NCBI GenBank assembly: GCA_017448795.1
Contig: JAFSKV010000063.1
Location: 1 to 64,000, forward strand
DNA length: 64,000 nt
Reading direction: 5' to 3'
DNA from: Synergistaceae bacterium
GTDB taxonomy: Bacteria; Synergistota; Synergistia; Synergistales; Aminobacteriaceae
Of this stretch, positions 61,425-64,000 are shown in pieces. The translations under genes and the position numbers were made by a program. The notes below the pieces were generated by a model. It was not told the origin of the DNA, made no database searches, and saw only the letters and a list, made by a program, of their open reading frames with translations. Position 1 is the stretch's first letter, and every line of letters begins with the position of its first letter.

Positions 61425-64000
61425 CTACTTGTTCTCAGCGTTGAGAGTCTGAGCCGCGATTCTTCCTGACACGAATATTTCTGTTATCGCGTTCCCTCCG
61501 AGCCTGTTTCCGCCGTGAATGCCTCCAGTAACCTCGCCTGCCGCGTAAAGTCCCGGAACGATTCTTCCTGCTGACGTGAGGACGTGCCGCCCCTCGTCGA
61601 CCAAAATTCCGCCCATCGTGTGGTGTGTGCTGGGAGCCATGAGACGGATTGTCATTATCGTGTTGTCGAGGTCGTATGTGTCGGGGTTGTATGAGCCGTC
61701 GGGGTTCTTCTGGACGTTGCCGACCGGGCGCGACGCAATGGCTTTGCCGACATCTGGAAACTCGCTCCCTGTCATCACTGCCTTGTCGTATGCGCGGATT
61801 GTGGCCTCGACAGTTTTCGGGTCAGCCTTAACGCCAAGCTCCTCGAACAGCGCGGGAAGCTCCGAGATTTTGCGCCTGTAGTAGCGTCCGGGATAGTCGC
61901 CTGCTTCGGGCAGCTGTGTGGGGGCTGGCATCTTCTGCTCTGCGTTGTAGAACTCAAGGAAGACTCCCTTGCTGCCCTTGTAGTCCATGCCGTTCTTGAA
62001 CTCAGCGAGCGACAGGACATCGCGCTCCGAGCCCTCGTCAACGAACCTGTGTCCCGTTATCGGCGAAATCCAGCAGGCATAATTCCCGCCGCCGAAAGCA
62101 AGATTTCCGTTGTCGATCCACGCTATTGGCATCATCTGTGTGAAGCCCATTCCTGTTGACGCGCCCCCGGCTTCCTCGGCCATCTTCACGCCGTCCCCCT
62201 GCAACGATGAGCGGTTGGTTGTCTTGGTCGACATGCTGACGTATTCGGGCGACCAGTAAACGTTCTCGTCGACAACTTCCTTCAGGTTCGCCGCGAAGCC
62301 TCCTGTGGCGACAATAACACCCTTCGCCGCGTACGCTGTGATCTCCGTGCCGTCATAGCGTTTCGCCTTCACGCCGACCACGCGCCCGCCGTCCTTGATG
62401 AGGCCTGTTGCTGTTGTGCGGAGCATGAGCCTGTTCGCGGGATTGGCCTTGTACATGGCCGTGAGGGGTGCGACAAAGTATGTCCCCCAGCGTCCGGGGT
62501 AGCTCTCAGGGTTTCCGTCGCCGTCTGTGTCGACATTAGCCCCGATGAACTCGTTTTCCCTGTACCACAATGCGCCGATGAGTGTCTGCTGTGTGTCCTC
62601 GTGGAAGGTTGACCCCATAGCTTCGAGCCACTCTTTGAGTCCCTGAGCCTGGTTGATGAACTGGCTGACGAGTTTCACATCGCCGTAAATCCAGCTCTTC
62701 TTGTCCGCGCTCTGTCTGAGTCCGCCGTAATAGGTCTGGAAGATGTGAAGGTTGAGCGTCGAGAACAGAGCAAGCTGATTCTCAGGAGTCCCGGCATCGA
62801 GCTTAGGCTGTGCCCAGTCGAGATAAGCCTTGATTTCCTCCTTGAGAGCCTTCAACACCGGGAGATACTCTGCGTGAACACCGTGCTTCGAAAGTTCCGC
62901 CGCGTCGCCAGCAACGTATTCATGCGTCTCGTAATATGCCGCGTCAAAGGGGGCTTCGTTCCAGTTCAGAATCATCTTCAGCTCGTTGATGCATCCCTGC
63001 ACACTCTTGACCTTGGGATATTCCTGGCCTGTGAACGCGTAAATCCCGGTCTCAGCGTCGGGGTTCTTGGGGTCCCACACGAGATAGGGCATGACTGACT
63101 GATACTGACCGCCCGAAACAAGGGTGTTGCCGCCTGCCTCAGCGTTCTTCTCGATGATGAGGACAGTGTTGCCGTCCTGGGCTGCCTGCGCTCCTGCCGC
63201 CACACCTGCACCGCCAGCTCCGATTATTACGACATCGTAGTTGTACTTTTCGGGTTTGCCTGGCTTGTGCTCGACTTTTGCGGACTTGAAGGCCTCAATG
63301 TTCGTGCAGCCAGCCTTCTCCGCCGCGGCATTGACCGCATTCCTGAGTGCGCGGGTCGAGAACGTAGCACCTGATACAGCGTCAACGCCTGAGCCGTTAG
63401 CCTCCAGCATTTCGGGAATCATGATGTCGAACGCTATATCCCCGACGTGAGCGGTCTCCGTGTGAGTCGCAACCTCAAGCTCGGTCATCTTGTCGGCGGT
63501 GAATCTTGCGCGTACGTGAACAGGGCCGTTATAGCCGGGAGCTTCTGCTGTGTACTCGCCGGGTGTGAACGACGGGGGGGCATTGCTGGCTGTGTCCTCG
63601 CCTCTTGCGGATGATAGAGCCTTCTCGACAGCCTCAACTATTCCGTTGCGTGTCATTGTGGCATTGCTGACCGCGTCAATTTTCGCCTCGCTCTTGCCGA
63701 TGAGCTGGCCCGCGTAGTTCTCGAAATTCTGGACACCGAACGGGACTTCTTCCGGCGCGTCAATCACAACAGCCGTAATCTTGTCCGCGTCAACAGTAAC
63801 TTTGACTTTCACGGGAGCTGACTCGCTGTAGCCCTTGCCCTGACCCTCGTATGTGCCGGGGGTGAAGCCTGTCTGCTTGGGTGCGGCGGCCTTGAGTGCT
63901 TTCTCGACAGCCTCAACTATTCCGTTGCGGGTCATTGTGGCGTTGCTGACAGCGTCAATTTTCGCCTCGCTCTTGCCGATGAGTTGCCCGGCGTAATTCT
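61425..64000 (-). CDS. Multi-FMN-domain FAD-dependent reductase (fumarate/urocanate reductase-like), N-terminus beyond window
   Basis: The frame is open to the window edge, so the N-terminus and any signal peptide are missing. It contains two nearly identical FMN-binding domains (DAVSNATMTRNG sites), a third with DAVSGATFST, an ApbE flavinylation motif, then an FAD-binding_2 domain (VVIIGAGGAGVAAG, EKNAEAGGNTLVSGG). The C-terminal end is GGIHGGNRLGGNAITEIFVSGRIAAQ. This layout is that of extracytoplasmic flavin-linked reductases that use fumarate, urocanate or other enoates as electron acceptors. The substrate cannot be read. Confidence 0.9.
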   Translation of the reverse strand, partial: NYAGQLIGKSEAKIDAVSNATMTRNGIVEAVEKALKAAAPKQTGFTPGTYEGQGKGYSESAPVKVKVTVDADKITAVVIDAPEEVPFGVQNFENYAGQLIGKSEAKIDAVSNATMTRNGIVEAVEKALSSARGEDTASNAPPSFTPGEYTAEAPGYNGPVHVRARFTADKMTELEVATHTETAHVGDIAFDIMIPEMLEANGSGVDAVSGATFSTRALRNAVNAAAEKAGCTNIEAFKSAKVEHKPGKPEKYNYDVVIIGAGGAGVAAGAQAAQDGNTVLIIEKNAEAGGNTLVSGGQYQSVMPYLVWDPKNPDAETGIYAFTGQEYPKVKSVQGCINELKMILNWNEAPFDAAYYETHEYVAGDAAELSKHGVHAEYLPVLKALKEEIKAYLDWAQPKLDAGTPENQLALFSTLNLHIFQTYYGGLRQSADKKSWIYGDVKLVSQFINQAQGLKEWLEAMGSTFHEDTQQTLIGALWYRENEFIGANVDTDGDGNPESYPGRWGTYFVAPLTAMYKANPANRLMLRTTATGLIKDGGRVVGVKAKRYDGTEITAYAAKGVIVATGGFAANLKEVVDENVYWSPEYVSMSTKTTNRSSLQGDGVKMAEEAGGASTGMGFTQMMPIAWIDNGNLAFGGGNYACWISPITGHRFVDEGSERDVLSLAEFKNGMDYKGSKGVFLEFYNAEQKMPAPTQLPEAGDYPGRYYRRKISELPALFEELGVKADPKTVEATIRAYDKAVMTGSEFPDVGKAIASRPVGNVQKNPDGSYNPDTYDLDNTIMTIRLMAPSTHHTMGGILVDEGRHVLTSAGRIVPGLYAAGEVTGGIHGGNRLGGNAITEIFVSGRIAAQTLNAENK
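63622..64000 (-). repeat. Tandem duplication of an FMN-binding domain (279-bp period)
   Basis: 63622-63721 and 63901-64000 match at about 93 of 100 bases, in the same reading frame, 93 codons apart. More copies may lie beyond the window edge. Confidence 0.85.

Noticed and set aside
1-64000. CRISPR array, tRNA/rRNA genes, prophage or integrase
   Set aside because: No regularly spaced repeats, cloverleaf-like sequence with CCA region, or recombinase gene was seen on reading both strands.

Overview
The window reads like a chromosome segment of a fermentative, moderately GC-rich bacterium, most likely Synergistota (Synergistaceae-like, gut or rumen). This is inferred from the mix of a multi-FMN-domain flavoprotein reductase, a MetH without its reactivation domain, SpoIID and ScpAB in a non-sporulating context, and many lineage-specific secreted proteins. 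No 16S or tRNA gene is present to confirm it. Start codons are often TTG or GTG. Several promoters are extended -10 elements (TGnTATAAT) without a clear -35.

Layout. 1-1411 (+): end of a Cys-motif protein and an aldo/keto reductase. 1398-7312 (-): an operon of isochorismatase-like hydrolase, membrane glycosyltransferase, secreted protein, GalE, a PAS/degenerate-GGDEF protein and RsmA. 7396-8295 (+): glutaredoxin and Hsp20. 8387-14805 (-): a seven-gene run of mostly secreted or membrane proteins of unknown function (Sel1 repeats, a duplicated pair, a TPR/Pro-Ala protein). 14963-25196 (+): secreted thioredoxin, a structured RNA region, a secreted subtype-B-tannase-like hydrolase, ABC-F, a frameshifted glycosyltransferase, DUF364, ferredoxin, an AddA-like helicase-nuclease and a YoaK membrane protein. 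25327-26470 (-): a GT4 glycosyltransferase with an 8-bp repeat at its 5' end. 26588-37006 (+): a housekeeping run: deoxynucleoside kinase, Nif3-like, TrpS, ScpA, ScpB, RluB, HDOD, Cmk, PlsC, YicC, Gmk, a membrane protein and FtsH. 37105-42111 (+): a giant Ig-repeat protein split by one stop codon. Then PgeF and macrodomain (-), an AEC transporter (+), MetH (+), three small secreted paralogues (-), and NadE-YebC-RuvC-SpoIID-QueA (+). Two DUF6625-like glycosyltransferases follow, each broken at a long poly-G tract, then Gpx and TrxA. 56352-60284 (-): a peptidase and ankyrin cluster. Then a WYL regulator (+) and a truncated multi-FMN flavoprotein (-) at the right edge.

Main discovery. Four glycosyltransferase genes carry simple sequence repeats placed to switch the reading frame: G7 at 19591, four copies of an 8-bp unit at 26425, G11 at 53757 and G12 at 54886. 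In every case one or two repeat-unit changes would restore a full-length protein, and in this assembly all four read OFF. This looks like a combinatorial, phase-variable surface-glycan system, although homopolymer sequencing error must be excluded. A second candidate is a structured RNA of about 210 nt (15621-15830). It lies between a perfect Shine-Dalgarno and the SD-less start of the tannase-like gene, and is closed by a 10-bp perfect helix.
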